The notes beneath the pieces are model-generated. The model made no database searches and was not told where the DNA came from. It saw nothing but the letters and a program-made list of their open reading frames with translations. This document shows positions 18,411 through 28,176 of a stretch of 64,000 nt of DNA, in pieces. Source of the stretch: Flavobacterium sp. MDT1-60 (GTDB taxonomy: Bacteria; Bacteroidota; Bacteroidia; Flavobacteriales; Flavobacteriaceae); the NCBI RefSeq assembly GCF_014844035.1, contig NZ_CP062159.1, positions 1,426,001 through 1,490,000 on the forward strand. Direction: 5' to 3'. Every line of letters begins with the position of its first letter. Within the stretch, counting starts at the first letter, position 1. A program made the translations under genes and the position numbers.

Positions 18411-19569
18411 TAAAGTAATATATATTAGATATATGCCACTTACTACAAAAATCTATGCTGATTTTTATATGCAAGAAGTGACAGATGCTGGTATTGAAGT
18501 AGAATATTGGGATATAACAGCCATTTTTTTTAAAAATAATTATAATATAGAGGATTCTTCAAAGCTTGTAAATACAAGAATTTTTCGTTCTTATTCTGAA
18601 TTAGAAAGTGCATTAAACTCAGAACCATTTTTATCAAAAGTTCTTTTTGTCTCAATAATGTCTTTTGAAGGGAGAATTAGAAAATTATATGAAATTTTGA
18701 CTAAATACAATTGCATTCTGTCGGTATTTGGACGTAATATGTTTCCTCTTCCAGTACCTCCCAAAACATTTTTTGGGGTTTTAAATAGGGTTAAAATTTC
18801 AACCGTTTTAAATTATATACGATTTAAAAAAGTATTGAAATCAATAAGAAAAGGAAAAATAAAAAGGTATGATATCGTGTTTATCGGGGGGGATCTGGGC
18901 TGGCAAGGTATTGGAAGAGTAGGTTTAGATGATATTAAAAATGCTGAACAAGTTAAAGTTAACAGTGATGATTATGATAATTACCTCTTGTTAAAAGATC
19001 GAAAAAATACTCTTTCTGATAAATATATACTTTTTTTAGACGAGTATTTACCTTTGCATCCAGATACAGTTTTGTTTAATATTAAAAATGTCAAAGCTGA
19101 AGATTACTATCCTGAGTTAAATAGTTATTTTGATCGTGTTGAAAAACAATTCGGACTTCCCGTTGTGATTGCTGCACATCCTAAAGCAATTCGTTATAAA
19201 ACTGAAGACTTTTTTTCAGGAAGAAAGGTGATTTTTAAACAAACAGCAGAGTTGACTAAGTATGCTCAGTTTGTAATTGCACATGATAGTACATCAATAA
19301 ATTATCCTATTGCGTTTGGAAAAAAACTTCATTTTATAACTTCAAAAAATATTATGAATGGAATTGAAGAAGTTCACAGGAACGTTATTCATTTTGCAAA
19401 TTATCTAGGTTGTAATTATCAATTCATGAACAATGAAGAGGGGATTAATTTGATTGAAGAACTTCCGCTTGAAAATTATCAAAAATACAAATATAGCTTT
19501 CAGACTTCTTCTGATACTGAAAATAAATTGACAAGAGATATATTTATTGATTTCTTAATTAAAGAATAA
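18400..19569 (+). CDS. Putative nonulosonate (sialyl/legionaminyl) transferase-like protein
   Basis: I do not recognise a named family. The 389-residue protein has no transmembrane segment. In order it shows FLDEYLP at about 213-218, AAHPKAIR at about 258-265 and [10 protein letters not shown] at about 294-303. Bacterial sialyltransferases of GT-B fold (GT52, GT80, polysialyltransferases) share an acidic catalytic motif, an HP motif that contacts CMP, and a Ser/Thr motif in the same order. With the CMP-legionaminic genes upstream and the flippase overlapping by 11 bp, a legionaminic acid transferase is a reasonable guess. Family membership is inferred from these short motifs only. Confidence 0.5.
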   Translation: MRFNKVIYIRYMPLTTKIYADFYMQEVTDAGIEVEYWDITAIFFKNNYNIEDSSKLVNTRIFRSYSELESALNSEPFLSKVLFVSIMSFEGRIRKLYEILTKYNCILSVFGRNMFPLPVPPKTFFGVLNRVKISTVLNYIRFKKVLKSIRKGKIKRYDIVFIGGDLGWQGIGRVGLDDIKNAEQVKVNSDDYDNYLLLKDRKNTLSDKYILFLDEYLPLHPDTVLFNIKNVKAEDYYPELNSYFDRVEKQFGLPVVIAAHPKAIRYKTEDFFSGRKVIFKQTAELTKYAQFVIAHDSTSINYPIAFGKKLHFITSKNIMNGIEEVHRNVIHFANYLGCNYQFMNNEEGINLIEELPLENYQKYKYSFQTSSDTENKLTRDIFIDFLIKE

Positions 19570-19571
19570 TC

Positions 19572-20252
19572 ATGATATTGATAACATTTGTAAAAAGATT
19601 ACTTTTTGATCTTGTAACTAAAATCAGGAAAAGGATTAAGTTCTCAAGAGTTATAGCGAAAAACCCTACATGCAGGTTTTCTTCTTCTTCAGATATAGTA
19701 GAAAGTGCTTTTGGAGAATACGTTGTTATTTTTGAGGATAATAAAATTTTTAATTCTAGAATTGATTCATATTCCTACGTACAAGTAGGTAGTCGTATTT
19801 TCAATTGTGAAATTGGTAAATTTTGTTCAATAGCTACCTCCGTCTCAATAGCTCCAGGGATGCATAATCTTGACAAAGTAACAACGCATCCTGCCTTAAT
19901 TCAAAAAGATACACCATTACCAAAAGTTTTTGCTAAACAAGCTAGCACTAGTTTTGAAAAGGTTTTTATAGGCAATGATGTTTGGATAGGAGAGAGAGCG
20001 ATAATTCTTGATGGAGTTAAAATTGGAAATGGATCAGTTATAGCAGCAGGGGCTGTTGTTGTAAAAGATGTTGAGGCTTATTCGATTGTGGGTGGTATCC
20101 CTGCTAAACATATAAAATATAGATTTGATGAAGAATCAATTCATATTTTGCAAAAAAGTGAATGGTGGAATTATTCAGAAAATTGGTTTCACTCAAATTC
20201 TGAGTTAATGCTTGACCCATATCAGTTTATAAAATATTTAAAAAATGATTAA
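19572..20252 (+). CDS. CatB-like acyltransferase (hexapeptide repeat)
   Basis: A 226-residue enzyme of the xenobiotic/CatB acetyltransferase group. It has [20 protein letters not shown] with the catalytic-type His, the external loop containing THPA, the coil [18 protein letters not shown], and the tail WNYSENWF after [15 protein letters not shown]. In glycan loci such proteins O- or N-acetylate sugars. It starts 2 bp after the putative nonulosonate transferase and overlaps the next acyltransferase by 8 bp. Confidence 0.75.
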   Translation: MILITFVKRLLFDLVTKIRKRIKFSRVIAKNPTCRFSSSSDIVESAFGEYVVIFEDNKIFNSRIDSYSYVQVGSRIFNCEIGKFCSIATSVSIAPGMHNLDKVTTHPALIQKDTPLPKVFAKQASTSFEKVFIGNDVWIGERAIILDGVKIGNGSVIAAGAVVVKDVEAYSIVGGIPAKHIKYRFDEESIHILQKSEWWNYSENWFHSNSELMLDPYQFIKYLKND

Positions 20253-20820
20253 AAAAATATATAAATCTTTAAATAGAAGAATTTATTATATTTTAAATAA
20301 AAAAAAATATAGGTTTATTTCTTCTACAGCAATTGTCCAAAAATTGCTTAGAATCGATGGGAAGGAAAATATCTCAATTGAAAAGAGAGTTGTTATTCAA
20401 AAAATGACATGGATAGCAGCTGTACCATTGACGAATGAAGACAATTGCGAGTTATCTATAGGAGAAGGCAGTATAATAGGCCATTTCAATCATATTTATG
20501 CAACAAAAGAAATAATTATAGGAAAAAATGTGTTAACGGCAGATAAGGTTTATATTTCGGATAATCTTCATCAATATGAAAACATTGAATTACCTATTAT
20601 GTTTCAGGGAATAAAGCAGTTGTCAAACGTACGTATTGGTGATGGATCATGGATAGGGGAGAACGTTTGTATAATTGGTGCCAGTATTGGTGAAAATTGT
20701 GTAATTGGTGCAAATTCGGTAGTTACTAAAGATATACCGGATTATTGTGTGGCGGTTGGGGCACCAGCCAGAATTATAAAAAAGTATAATATAATATTGC
20801 AAAAATGGGAAAAGGTATAA
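20245..20820 (+). CDS. Acyltransferase, left-handed beta-helix family
   Basis: A 191-residue hexapeptide-repeat protein with [35 protein letters not shown] and a C-terminal [20 protein letters not shown]. It resembles WcaF/WbbJ-type acetyltransferases of O-antigen and colanic acid loci. It is the second of two adjacent but dissimilar acyltransferases, so two different acetylation sites are likely. It overlaps the next gene by 16 bp. Confidence 0.75.
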   Translation: MIKKIYKSLNRRIYYILNKKKYRFISSTAIVQKLLRIDGKENISIEKRVVIQKMTWIAAVPLTNEDNCELSIGEGSIIGHFNHIYATKEIIIGKNVLTADKVYISDNLHQYENIELPIMFQGIKQLSNVRIGDGSWIGENVCIIGASIGENCVIGANSVVTKDIPDYCVAVGAPARIIKKYNIILQKWEKV

Positions 20821-21953
20821 ATAAAGTTTTAATTACTGGAGGAGCGGGTTTTATCGGTTCAAACGTTGCCAGAGAATTAGTGAAAGAAGGATATGAAATT
20901 ACAATTCTAGATAATTTTCTTCCACAAATTCATGGTGATAAAAATGAGTTGTCTAACGATTTGAAGGATAAGGTAAGGTTAATAGTTGGAGATGTTGCAG
21001 ATAAATCATTACTTTATTCTGCACTTGAAGGACAAGATGCCATTATTCATTACGCAGCTGAAACCGGGACAGGTCAATCTATGTATGCAGTTTCACATTA
21101 TACAAATATAAATATTCAGGCAACTGCAAACCTATGTGATTTTCTTATAAACGAATCACATAATATAAAATCAGTTATAGTTGCCTCATCTCGATCTATA
21201 TATGGAGAAGGAAAATATACTTCTCCTGAGCACGGAATTGTTTACCCCAATTCAAGAACATATCAAAATGTTAGTAAAAGTTTTGAAGTATGTTGTCCAA
21301 TATCAGGAAATCATAATTTAACAGTAGCGGCTACTGATGAAGGTTCTAAAATTCATCCTTCTTCTTTTTATGGAATTACTAAACAGGTTCAGGAGCAAAT
21401 GATAATTCTGGCTACCCAATTAAAGAGCATTAATGGCTATGCATTGAGGTATCAAAATGTATATGGGCCGGGGCAATCGTTGAAAAACCCTTATACAGGT
21501 ATTCTGTCAATTTTCACACGATTAGCTTTGCAAAATGAGGAAATTAATATTTTTGAAGATGGTCTTGAAAGTAGGGATTTTGTACATATAGAAGATGTCG
21601 TAAGTGCTACTATCAGTTGTCTAACGTCAGAAGAGAACGGGCAGCATATATTGAATGTTGGGAGTGGTGTGCCTGTAAATGTTATTGAAGTTGCTAATGA
21701 AATAGTTAGTTATTTAAATAGTAAGTCAGAAATAAAAATCTCAGGGGCTTTTAGGGAGGGCGATATAAGACATAACTTTGCTGATTTAAAATTAATCAAT
21801 CAAATTACAGGTTTCGTACCAAAATGGAAGTTTAAAGAGGGGTTACATAGCTTTATAGATTGGGCAATAAAACAAAATGACATTCCAAAAGATACGACAG
21901 ACTATAAGAAATCATTAGGAGAATTAAAAGAGAAAGGTTTGCTTAATGGATAA
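20805..21953 (+). CDS. NDP-sugar epimerase, similar to dTDP-L-rhamnose 4-epimerase
   Basis: A 382-residue extended SDR with TGGAGFIGSNVARELV, SSRSIYGEGKY and SSFYGITKQ (YxxxK). It carries a roughly 50-residue insertion between the serine and tyrosine motifs (the stretch after YGEG, including CCPISGNHN), a trait of WbiB-type dTDP-L-rhamnose 4-epimerases, which yield dTDP-6-deoxy-L-talose. With dTDP-rhamnose genes in the locus this is a fair call, but a UDP-sugar 4-epimerase remains possible. The next gene overlaps by 8 bp. Confidence 0.65.
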   Translation: MGKGINKVLITGGAGFIGSNVARELVKEGYEITILDNFLPQIHGDKNELSNDLKDKVRLIVGDVADKSLLYSALEGQDAIIHYAAETGTGQSMYAVSHYTNINIQATANLCDFLINESHNIKSVIVASSRSIYGEGKYTSPEHGIVYPNSRTYQNVSKSFEVCCPISGNHNLTVAATDEGSKIHPSSFYGITKQVQEQMIILATQLKSINGYALRYQNVYGPGQSLKNPYTGILSIFTRLALQNEEINIFEDGLESRDFVHIEDVVSATISCLTSEENGQHILNVGSGVPVNVIEVANEIVSYLNSKSEIKISGAFREGDIRHNFADLKLINQITGFVPKWKFKEGLHSFIDWAIKQNDIPKDTTDYKKSLGELKEKGLLNG

Positions 21954-22929
21954 TTTAAATAAACCTTTAGTAAGTATTGTATTTACTAGTTACAATCACG
22001 TTGAATATTTAAAACAAGCATTAGATAGTTTAATCAATCAAACTTACTCAAATCTTGAAATAATAATTATTGATGATTGTTCTACCGATGGGAGTCAAGA
22101 AATTCTAAAACAGTATGAACACATTACTAACATAGATTTAAAATTACAGACAAAAAATTCGGGAAGCTATGTGAAGGCTAGTAACTATGGAGCCTCTTTT
22201 GCTAAGGGAGAATATATTCTTTTTGCACAATGCGATGATTTTGCCGAACCACATCAAATCGAATTACTTATGAAGGAATTTGAAAAAAATCCTTCAGTAG
22301 GCGTAGTTTTTTCAAAAAGCAACCTTGTGGATGAAAAAGGAATTGTCTTTACAAATGATTTTGTTGGTAGGGAAAAAAGCTTTAAAGTAGCTGTTACTAA
22401 AACAGGTTTGATTTCTAGAATAAAAATGAAAGAGTTTCTTTCATTTTCTTGTGTTATTCCAAATCTAAGTGCTGCTTTAGTTAAACGGGAGCTATTCGAA
22501 AGAGTTAATGGTTTGTCTGATCGTTATTTAGTTGTTGCTGATTGGGAATTTTGGTTAGATATGACCGAAATAAGTGATTTCTATTATGTATCAGAGCCTC
22601 TTAATTATTTTAGACAACATGGAACAACTATTAGAAGTAGTATAAAAATGAAAACTCAGATTGTTGAGATGTTCAGAATGTTTTATAACCATATTGTTAA
22701 AAATGAGCTAACTTCAAATCAAAAGCATAAATTAAAAGTAGGAGCAGGAGCTGTATGGTTTTCTTTTTTTGTTGAAAATAATAAAACATGGTTAGATTGT
22801 TTTTCTTTAGTTCGTGCAGATATTAAAACAATTGAAAAAAATAGTATTTATTATTTATTTCTTGGAGGTAAGAAGCATTTATATGAGTATTTGTGCCGAC
22901 GTTTTAATAAAAGCGAAAAGAGTATTTAA
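21946..22929 (+). CDS. Glycosyltransferase family 2
   Basis: A 327-residue GT-A enzyme with nucleotide-binding start SIVFTSYNHVEYLKQALDSL, IIDDCSTDGSQ, and a metal-site variant AQCDDFAEP (CDD in place of the usual DxD). It has ADWEFWLDMT, matching the ED/DW acceptor-side motif of GT2. There is no transmembrane helix. It probably adds one sugar of the repeat unit; donor and acceptor cannot be read from sequence. A 110-bp AT-rich gap without a clear signal follows. Confidence 0.8.
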   Translation: MDNLNKPLVSIVFTSYNHVEYLKQALDSLINQTYSNLEIIIIDDCSTDGSQEILKQYEHITNIDLKLQTKNSGSYVKASNYGASFAKGEYILFAQCDDFAEPHQIELLMKEFEKNPSVGVVFSKSNLVDEKGIVFTNDFVGREKSFKVAVTKTGLISRIKMKEFLSFSCVIPNLSAALVKRELFERVNGLSDRYLVVADWEFWLDMTEISDFYYVSEPLNYFRQHGTTIRSSIKMKTQIVEMFRMFYNHIVKNELTSNQKHKLKVGAGAVWFSFFVENNKTWLDCFSLVRADIKTIEKNSIYYLFLGGKKHLYEYLCRRFNKSEKSI

Positions 22930-23039
22930 TTTAAAAATAGTTATTAATTATTGTTTTTTTGAGGAAGTTCATGTCAATTTCAGAGGTATTGATAAGTACA
23001 TCATATAAAATTCAATAGTACACTGCAATAAAACAAAAA

Positions 23040-24017
23040 ATGATGAGTAAAAGAATTTTAATTACTGGGGCGGCAGGTTTTTTAGGATCCCATTTGTGTG
23101 ATCGTTTTATAGCAGAGGGATTTCAGGTTGTTGGAATGGATAATTTAATTACAGGAGATTTAAATAATATTAAGCATTTATTTCCTTTAGAAAGCTTTGA
23201 ATTTCAAAATCATGATGTATCAAATTTTATAGACGTTAAAGGTCCGCTAGATTATATATTACATTTTGCATCACCAGCTAGTCCTATCGACTATCTAAAA
23301 ATACCTATTCAAACCCTTAAGGTAGGTTCTTTAGGAACACACAATTTACTAGGATTAGCTAAAGAGAAAAAAGCAAGGGTTTTGATTGCCTCTACTTCTG
23401 AAGTATACGGAGATCCAACAGTGCACCCACAACCTGAAGAATATTGGGGAAATGTAAATCCAATTGGCCCTCGAAGTGTTTATGATGAAGCAAAAAGATT
23501 TCAAGAAGCAATTACAATGGCTTATCATACGTTTCATGGAATAGAAACTAGAATAGTAAGAATTTTTAACACTTACGGACCTAGAATGAGATTAAATGAT
23601 GGAAGGGTTTTGCCTGCATTTATCGGACAAGCTTTGCGTGGTGAGGATTTAACAATTTTCGGAGATGGTTCACAGACGAGAGCATTTTGCTATGTTGACG
23701 ATTTGGTTGAGGGAATCTTCAGATTGTTAATGTCGGATTATAGTTATCCAGTGAATATTGGAAATCCGGATGAAATCACCATTAATGAGTTTGCCGAAGA
23801 GATTATAAAGTTAACAGGAACGTCACAAAAAATAATATATCATGCGCTTCCTCAGGATGATCCTAAACAAAGAAAACCAGATATTAGCAAAGCAAAAACT
23901 ATTTTAAATTGGGAACCTAAAATTTCTCGGGAAGAAGGACTTAAAATTACTTATGACTATTTTAAAAATTTCACAAAAGAACAATTAGAAGAGACTAAGT
24001 ATAGTAAGGAATTTTAA
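23040..24017 (+). CDS. UDP-glucuronate decarboxylase (UDP-xylose synthase-like)
   Basis: A 325-residue extended SDR with [16 protein letters not shown], the family-specific [29 protein letters not shown], and [10 protein letters not shown] (YxxxK), followed by [10 protein letters not shown]. These match UXS enzymes, which decarboxylate UDP-glucuronate to UDP-xylose. A UDP-glucose dehydrogenase to supply UDP-glucuronate is not in the window. Two ATG codons are in tandem at 23040 and 23043; either could start the protein. Confidence 0.85.
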   Translation: MMSKRILITGAAGFLGSHLCDRFIAEGFQVVGMDNLITGDLNNIKHLFPLESFEFQNHDVSNFIDVKGPLDYILHFASPASPIDYLKIPIQTLKVGSLGTHNLLGLAKEKKARVLIASTSEVYGDPTVHPQPEEYWGNVNPIGPRSVYDEAKRFQEAITMAYHTFHGIETRIVRIFNTYGPRMRLNDGRVLPAFIGQALRGEDLTIFGDGSQTRAFCYVDDLVEGIFRLLMSDYSYPVNIGNPDEITINEFAEEIIKLTGTSQKIIYHALPQDDPKQRKPDISKAKTILNWEPKISREEGLKITYDYFKNFTKEQLEETKYSKEF

Positions 24018-24031
24018 AAATAGATTAATTT

Positions 24032-24910
24032 ATGAAGGATTTTTATGTTTCCGTAATAGTACCTACTTATAATCGAGCAAATGATTTGGATCGATGCTTG
24101 AAATCATTACAAAATCAAACTTTCAAGGATTTTGAGGTTGTGGTATGCGATGACGGTTCTACTGATAATACTTACGAAATTGTACAGCGATATTCAGATT
24201 TACTAACAATTAACTACATACACCAGAATAATTTTGGAGGTCCGGCAAGGCCTAGAAATAGCGGAATAAAAGAAGCTAAAGGAAATGTAATTGCTTTTCT
24301 GGATTCTGACGATTGGTGGTACACTAATAAATTGGAAGTAGCGTTAGCTAATTTAAAAGACTACGATTTAGCATATCATAATTTGGATAAATATTATTCA
24401 CCTGATAAAATAAAAGGAAAAGTATTTGGACGTGAACTGTATGGAAACATAACGAAAGATTTGCTAATAAATAGTAATGGAATTCCAAATTCAAGTGTAA
24501 TTATTAAAAAAGAAATTATTGACAAGATAGGTTTTATTTCTGAAGACAAAGAATTAATAGCAGTTGAAGATTCAGATTATTGGCTCAGAGCATCATTTGT
24601 AACTAATAAATTTAAATTTATAAATGAAACCTTAGGTGCTTATTGGATTGGAAATAATATATCTGTATCAGAAAAGCAAATTCTTAGAGAAGAAAGACTT
24701 TTTGAAAAGTATAAGTATTTGTTAAGTGAAAATGAAATTTCAAAGGCGCTTATAACAAGAGCTTTAAGTTCAGCAATAATATATCATAAATTAAAAATGT
24801 TTAAAGAGGCTCAAGGAGAGTACTTAAAGTCAATTAAAAATAATAAATATTCCATCAAGCTAAAATCTTTAGCAGGAATAATTCTATGTTTTTTGAGAAT
24901 TAAATTGTAG
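24032..24910 (+). CDS. Glycosyltransferase family 2
   Basis: A 292-residue GT-A enzyme with VIVPTYNRANDLDRCLKSL, CDDGSTDNTYE, the metal-binding LDSDDWWY and the acceptor-side VEDSDYWLRA. The domain ends at about residue 210 and a helical tail follows. It sits between the UDP-xylose synthase-like gene and the polymerase, and could use the UDP-xylose product; that link is by position only. Confidence 0.8.
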   Translation: MKDFYVSVIVPTYNRANDLDRCLKSLQNQTFKDFEVVVCDDGSTDNTYEIVQRYSDLLTINYIHQNNFGGPARPRNSGIKEAKGNVIAFLDSDDWWYTNKLEVALANLKDYDLAYHNLDKYYSPDKIKGKVFGRELYGNITKDLLINSNGIPNSSVIIKKEIIDKIGFISEDKELIAVEDSDYWLRASFVTNKFKFINETLGAYWIGNNISVSEKQILREERLFEKYKYLLSENEISKALITRALSSAIIYHKLKMFKEAQGEYLKSIKNNKYSIKLKSLAGIILCFLRIKL

Positions 24911-24924
24911 TAATCAAAACATTT

Positions 24925-26094
24925 ATGAGGAGAGTTTATACCAGTATTCTAATGTTTTATCTAATATTGCATTTTATTTTTCCATTGATCTATTATCATT
25001 TTTTTGGATTCGTGAATTTATTCTCCCAGATGGAATATGGCTCAGCTAGTATCATTAAAGGGATTTCAATAAATGTAATTTCAATATTAGGTACTATAGC
25101 TGTTATTCAATTTCTGCCTAACAAGAAAACTCCCATACCACCCAAATACAATCATAGTTTTAAATTTTATTTAATTACTATTTGTTTATTGGGTTATACT
25201 ATAAAGGGAACTGCATACGAAGATATCTTAGAAGGAGCTACAAATGGAACATTTGTTTCATATCTTTTACTTTTTTTTGATGCAACTGTAGGTTTAGCAT
25301 TATTTCTTTTTATGCAAAAAAACATAAAATTTGTTGTTGTTGCTATTCTACTATATGTGTTGTTATTGACATTTGCCGGAAGTCGTTCAGCAATTATTTT
25401 TGTTTTAATAATATTTATTTGCCTTTCGATATTTGAAAATAATTTGAAAGCTAAAGAAAAGATGAGAAAAATTGTTCTTTTTTTATGTATCGTTTCTCCA
25501 ATTATGTTTTATTATGCGACAAATGTAAGAAGTAGCGTAGATCAATCTAGTGTTACTAAATTGCTTGTTGGACGTATCTCAATGGTGGAACTGGCTTCAA
25601 TACCAATAGATGCAATAAATGATAAGACAATGAATTATACTCTTTATGATAAAAAATATGGAATTATTAATCAATTGCAACAATCTTTTAATGAAGTATC
25701 GCCTCTTAACTTATTCGAATTAGATGTAAATCCAAATCAGTACCATCGCCCTATTTTTTTAGGAAATGATGAATTAAGTATCATTGACAAATATATGTCT
25801 ATGAATATGACCTTACCAACTTATTTTTATGTCGAAACTAATCTTTTTTTTGGATGTATCTTAACCATTTTATTCCTTTCTCTACTGTACTATTTTTGGG
25901 TACGGAATAGTGATAACATATATCTTTTGGTAGGGATAATAACTCAATTGTATTATATGCTCCAATACTTTGATTGGGTTATGTTAGTTGCTGGGTTTTA
26001 TAGAATTTTTCTAACTATTTTCGCTCTTAAATGTATTGAGAAATTTTTCAATATAATTTCGAACTGGGATTTTAGATTAAAAGTATCTTCTTAA
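24925..26094 (+). CDS. wzy: O-antigen/repeat-unit polymerase (Wzy-like)
   Basis: A 389-residue integral membrane protein with about 10-12 hydrophobic segments and one large loop (about residues 200-290; includes the VRSSVDQSS and NPNQYHRPIF stretches). The short FAGSRSAIIF motif before the loop is typical of polysaccharide polymerases. Wzy proteins are poorly conserved, so the call rests on topology, length and location with wzx and the Wzz-like gene. It would join repeat units in the periplasm. Confidence 0.7.
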   Translation: MRRVYTSILMFYLILHFIFPLIYYHFFGFVNLFSQMEYGSASIIKGISINVISILGTIAVIQFLPNKKTPIPPKYNHSFKFYLITICLLGYTIKGTAYEDILEGATNGTFVSYLLLFFDATVGLALFLFMQKNIKFVVVAILLYVLLLTFAGSRSAIIFVLIIFICLSIFENNLKAKEKMRKIVLFLCIVSPIMFYYATNVRSSVDQSSVTKLLVGRISMVELASIPIDAINDKTMNYTLYDKKYGIINQLQQSFNEVSPLNLFELDVNPNQYHRPIFLGNDELSIIDKYMSMNMTLPTYFYVETNLFFGCILTILFLSLLYYFWVRNSDNIYLLVGIITQLYYMLQYFDWVMLVAGFYRIFLTIFALKCIEKFFNIISNWDFRLKVSS

Positions 26095-26121
26095 TTTTTT
26101 TTTAATAATTTTTTTCTTCAA

Positions 26122-27006
26122 ATGGTTGATTTTAACCTTGTAATGATTGCGACACATCAAAATGAATTGAATATTTTCAAATTGATTGATAGTGTTAATA
26201 GAAACGTTAAAAATATAAAAGTGTTGTTGCTTGTTGTATCGCAAGAGTGTGAAATTTCATATCAGCCTACACGTGATTCCTCCTTGTCCATAGTTTTTAT
26301 TAATGAAGTAAAAATGGGACTTTCTAAAGCTAGAAATATAGCATTACGTTATTTAAGTGATAAAAATATTTCTTCTGAATATATAATGTTTCCAGATGAT
26401 GATTCTAGTTTTGATGATTTTTTTTTTCTGAACTTCTTTCAAATTTTAAAAACTGATAAATGTTATATAACTCCTATTTTTAATGAGGGCAGTCAAGATT
26501 TATATTTTGGAAAACGTACTCCTGATGGTAAAATTTTGACACCATTGGATCATCAATTAATTGGTTCGCCAAATCAAATAATATTGTATGATAAATTGAA
26601 AAGTAAAATTATTTTTGACGAGAAATTAGGTGTTGGGGCAATTTATGGGAGTAGTGAAGATATCGATTTGTTTATAAAATTATTTAATACAGGAGAACAA
26701 TTTGTTTTTATAAATAATATTTATACGTATCACCCTAAAAAGATAGCTGCTTATAAAAATACAAAATTTGCTAAAATAATCAAAAGATTTGAAAGTTATA
26801 GCAATGGGTTTGCCTATATTATTTTTAAGTATCGTCTTTATGGATTTATTCCTGAATATCTTATAAGAACATTTGGAGCGTTTATAGTATTTACTTTTAA
26901 ATTACAATTTAAGTTAGCATTTGCTTACTTGTTGCAATTTTTTATCAGAATTAAAATATTAATAACTTATTTTTTTAATCGAAATTTATATCGGATTAAT
27001 GAATGA
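26122..27006 (+). CDS. Divergent GT2-type glycosyltransferase
   Basis: A 294-residue protein whose N-terminus departs from the usual GT2 opening (LVMIATHQNELNIFKLID), yet it retains GLSKARNIALRYL and a metal-type motif FPDDDSSFDD. The segment GAIYGSSEDIDLFIKL takes the place of the usual ED motif. The C-terminal 80 residues are hydrophobic and basic, suggesting association with the inner membrane. It probably adds a sugar to the lipid-linked unit; substrate unknown. Confidence 0.65.
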   Translation: MVDFNLVMIATHQNELNIFKLIDSVNRNVKNIKVLLLVVSQECEISYQPTRDSSLSIVFINEVKMGLSKARNIALRYLSDKNISSEYIMFPDDDSSFDDFFFLNFFQILKTDKCYITPIFNEGSQDLYFGKRTPDGKILTPLDHQLIGSPNQIILYDKLKSKIIFDEKLGVGAIYGSSEDIDLFIKLFNTGEQFVFINNIYTYHPKKIAAYKNTKFAKIIKRFESYSNGFAYIIFKYRLYGFIPEYLIRTFGAFIVFTFKLQFKLAFAYLLQFFIRIKILITYFFNRNLYRINE

Positions 27007-27017
27007 AATTGTTTTAT

Positions 27018-27025
27018 TAATTTTG
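27018..27025 (+). promoter_or_regulatory. Possible Bacteroidota -7 element in the 223-bp gap 27007-27229
   Basis: TAATTTTG matches the TAnnTTTG consensus, but no TTTG lies about 19 bp upstream and the next start codon is 200 bp away. The rest of the gap is AT-rich and I see no other structure, so this is a weak call. Confidence 0.2.
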
Positions 27026-27229
27026 ATTAATACAATAAATTTCAGTTAAAAGAAAAGAGCTCGCAATATAATATTGAAAGAAACATTATGTTTTCTTGTT
27101 TTTATGTTCAGTTAATTATGAGTATTTAAACAACTGTTTTTTAAGTTTTAATAGTTAATATTAAGTTAGCTCTTGGTGGAAAAAAGTTAAAAAAACAATT
27201 TATTAATTTTTCAAGTAATCGATTAGGAA

Positions 27230-28063
27230 ATGTATGATATAGTTTGTAGCCTGGTAATATATAACAACAATAAACAACAACTTTTAGAAGCTATTAATAG
27301 CTTTCTCAATACAAAATTAAAAGTTAAACTAGTTTTAATAGATAATTCACCTCTAGATATTTTGTCAAATATCATTAATGATTTTAGAGTTGAGTATATT
27401 CATAATCCTTCTAATCCAGGATATGGAAGTTCTCATAATATTGCAATTAGAAAATACTCCACTCATACAAAATATCATTTAATATTAAATCCGGATATCT
27501 ATTATTCATCTGGAGTAATAGAAGATATTATTAGGTTTATGGATATGAATCAAAATGTTGGTTTGGTGATGCCTAAAATATTGTATCCAAATGGAGAAAT
27601 TCAATACTTGGCCAAATTAATTCCAAGTCCTTTTGTTTTTTTTGTTAGGCGTTTTTTGCCTTTTAGGAAATTAAAGAGAAAGATTTCTGAAAAATTTGAA
27701 TTAAGATTTAGTGGTTATAACACTATTATGGAAGTTCCGTATTTATCAGGGTGTTTTATGGTTTTTAGAGTAAAGGCTTTAGAAGAGATTCATGGTTTTG
27801 ATGAAAATTTTTTTATGCACATGGAAGATTTAGATATAACCAGAAGATGTTATGATGCAGGTTTTAAAACAATATTTTATCCTAATCAATTTGTTTATCA
27901 CGATCATTTGTTTAAATCTTTTTTAACGTTAGCAAATTTAAAAATGTATTTTAATTCTGCATTTTACTATTATAATAAGTGGGGTTGGTTTTTTGATCGA
28001 AAAAGAGTTCTTATAAATCGCCAAACTATTGATAACATAAAAATAAACAAAAATCAACGTTAA
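27230..28063 (+). CDS. Glycosyltransferase family 2, rhamnosyltransferase-like (WbbL type)
   Basis: A 277-residue GT2 enzyme with CSLVIYNNNKQQLLEAI, VLIDNSPLD, NPGYGSSHNIAIR, the NPD metal motif in LILNPDIYYS, and GCFMVFRVKALEEIHGFDE with FFMHMEDLDITRRC. These are signatures of the WbbL rhamnosyltransferase branch. In Bacteroidota this type often lies beside the WecA-like initiating transferase, as here, and adds rhamnose as the second sugar. dTDP-rhamnose synthesis is encoded in the window. Confidence 0.75.
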   Translation: MYDIVCSLVIYNNNKQQLLEAINSFLNTKLKVKLVLIDNSPLDILSNIINDFRVEYIHNPSNPGYGSSHNIAIRKYSTHTKYHLILNPDIYYSSGVIEDIIRFMDMNQNVGLVMPKILYPNGEIQYLAKLIPSPFVFFVRRFLPFRKLKRKISEKFELRFSGYNTIMEVPYLSGCFMVFRVKALEEIHGFDENFFMHMEDLDITRRCYDAGFKTIFYPNQFVYHDHLFKSFLTLANLKMYFNSAFYYYNKWGWFFDRKRVLINRQTIDNIKINKNQR

Positions 28064-28090
28064 CTGTTTATTTATTAATAAGGGATAATT

Positions 28091-28134
28091 TTCTAAAATT
28101 TAAAAACATATTGCGATGCTTTAGAATTTTAGGA
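28091..28134. repeat. Inverted repeat in the gap before the initiating transferase
   Basis: TTCTAAAATT at 28091-28100 pairs with AATTTTAGGA at 28125-28134 over 10 positions with one G-T wobble, around a 24-nt loop. No T-run follows. It may fold in the mRNA leader of the next gene, but AT-rich chance pairing is plausible. Confidence 0.25.
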
Positions 28135-28176
28135 AGTAGAAAAAAATAAAATAATCAAAAGTTTTTTAAACATATA

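Noticed and set aside
22814..23008. 64-codon plus-strand frame overlapping the end of a GT2 gene
   Set aside because: It is mostly inside the GT2 gene in another frame; the unique tail has no recognisable feature.
26095..26121. T-rich stretch after the polymerase gene as terminator
   Set aside because: No G/C-containing stem precedes the T runs.
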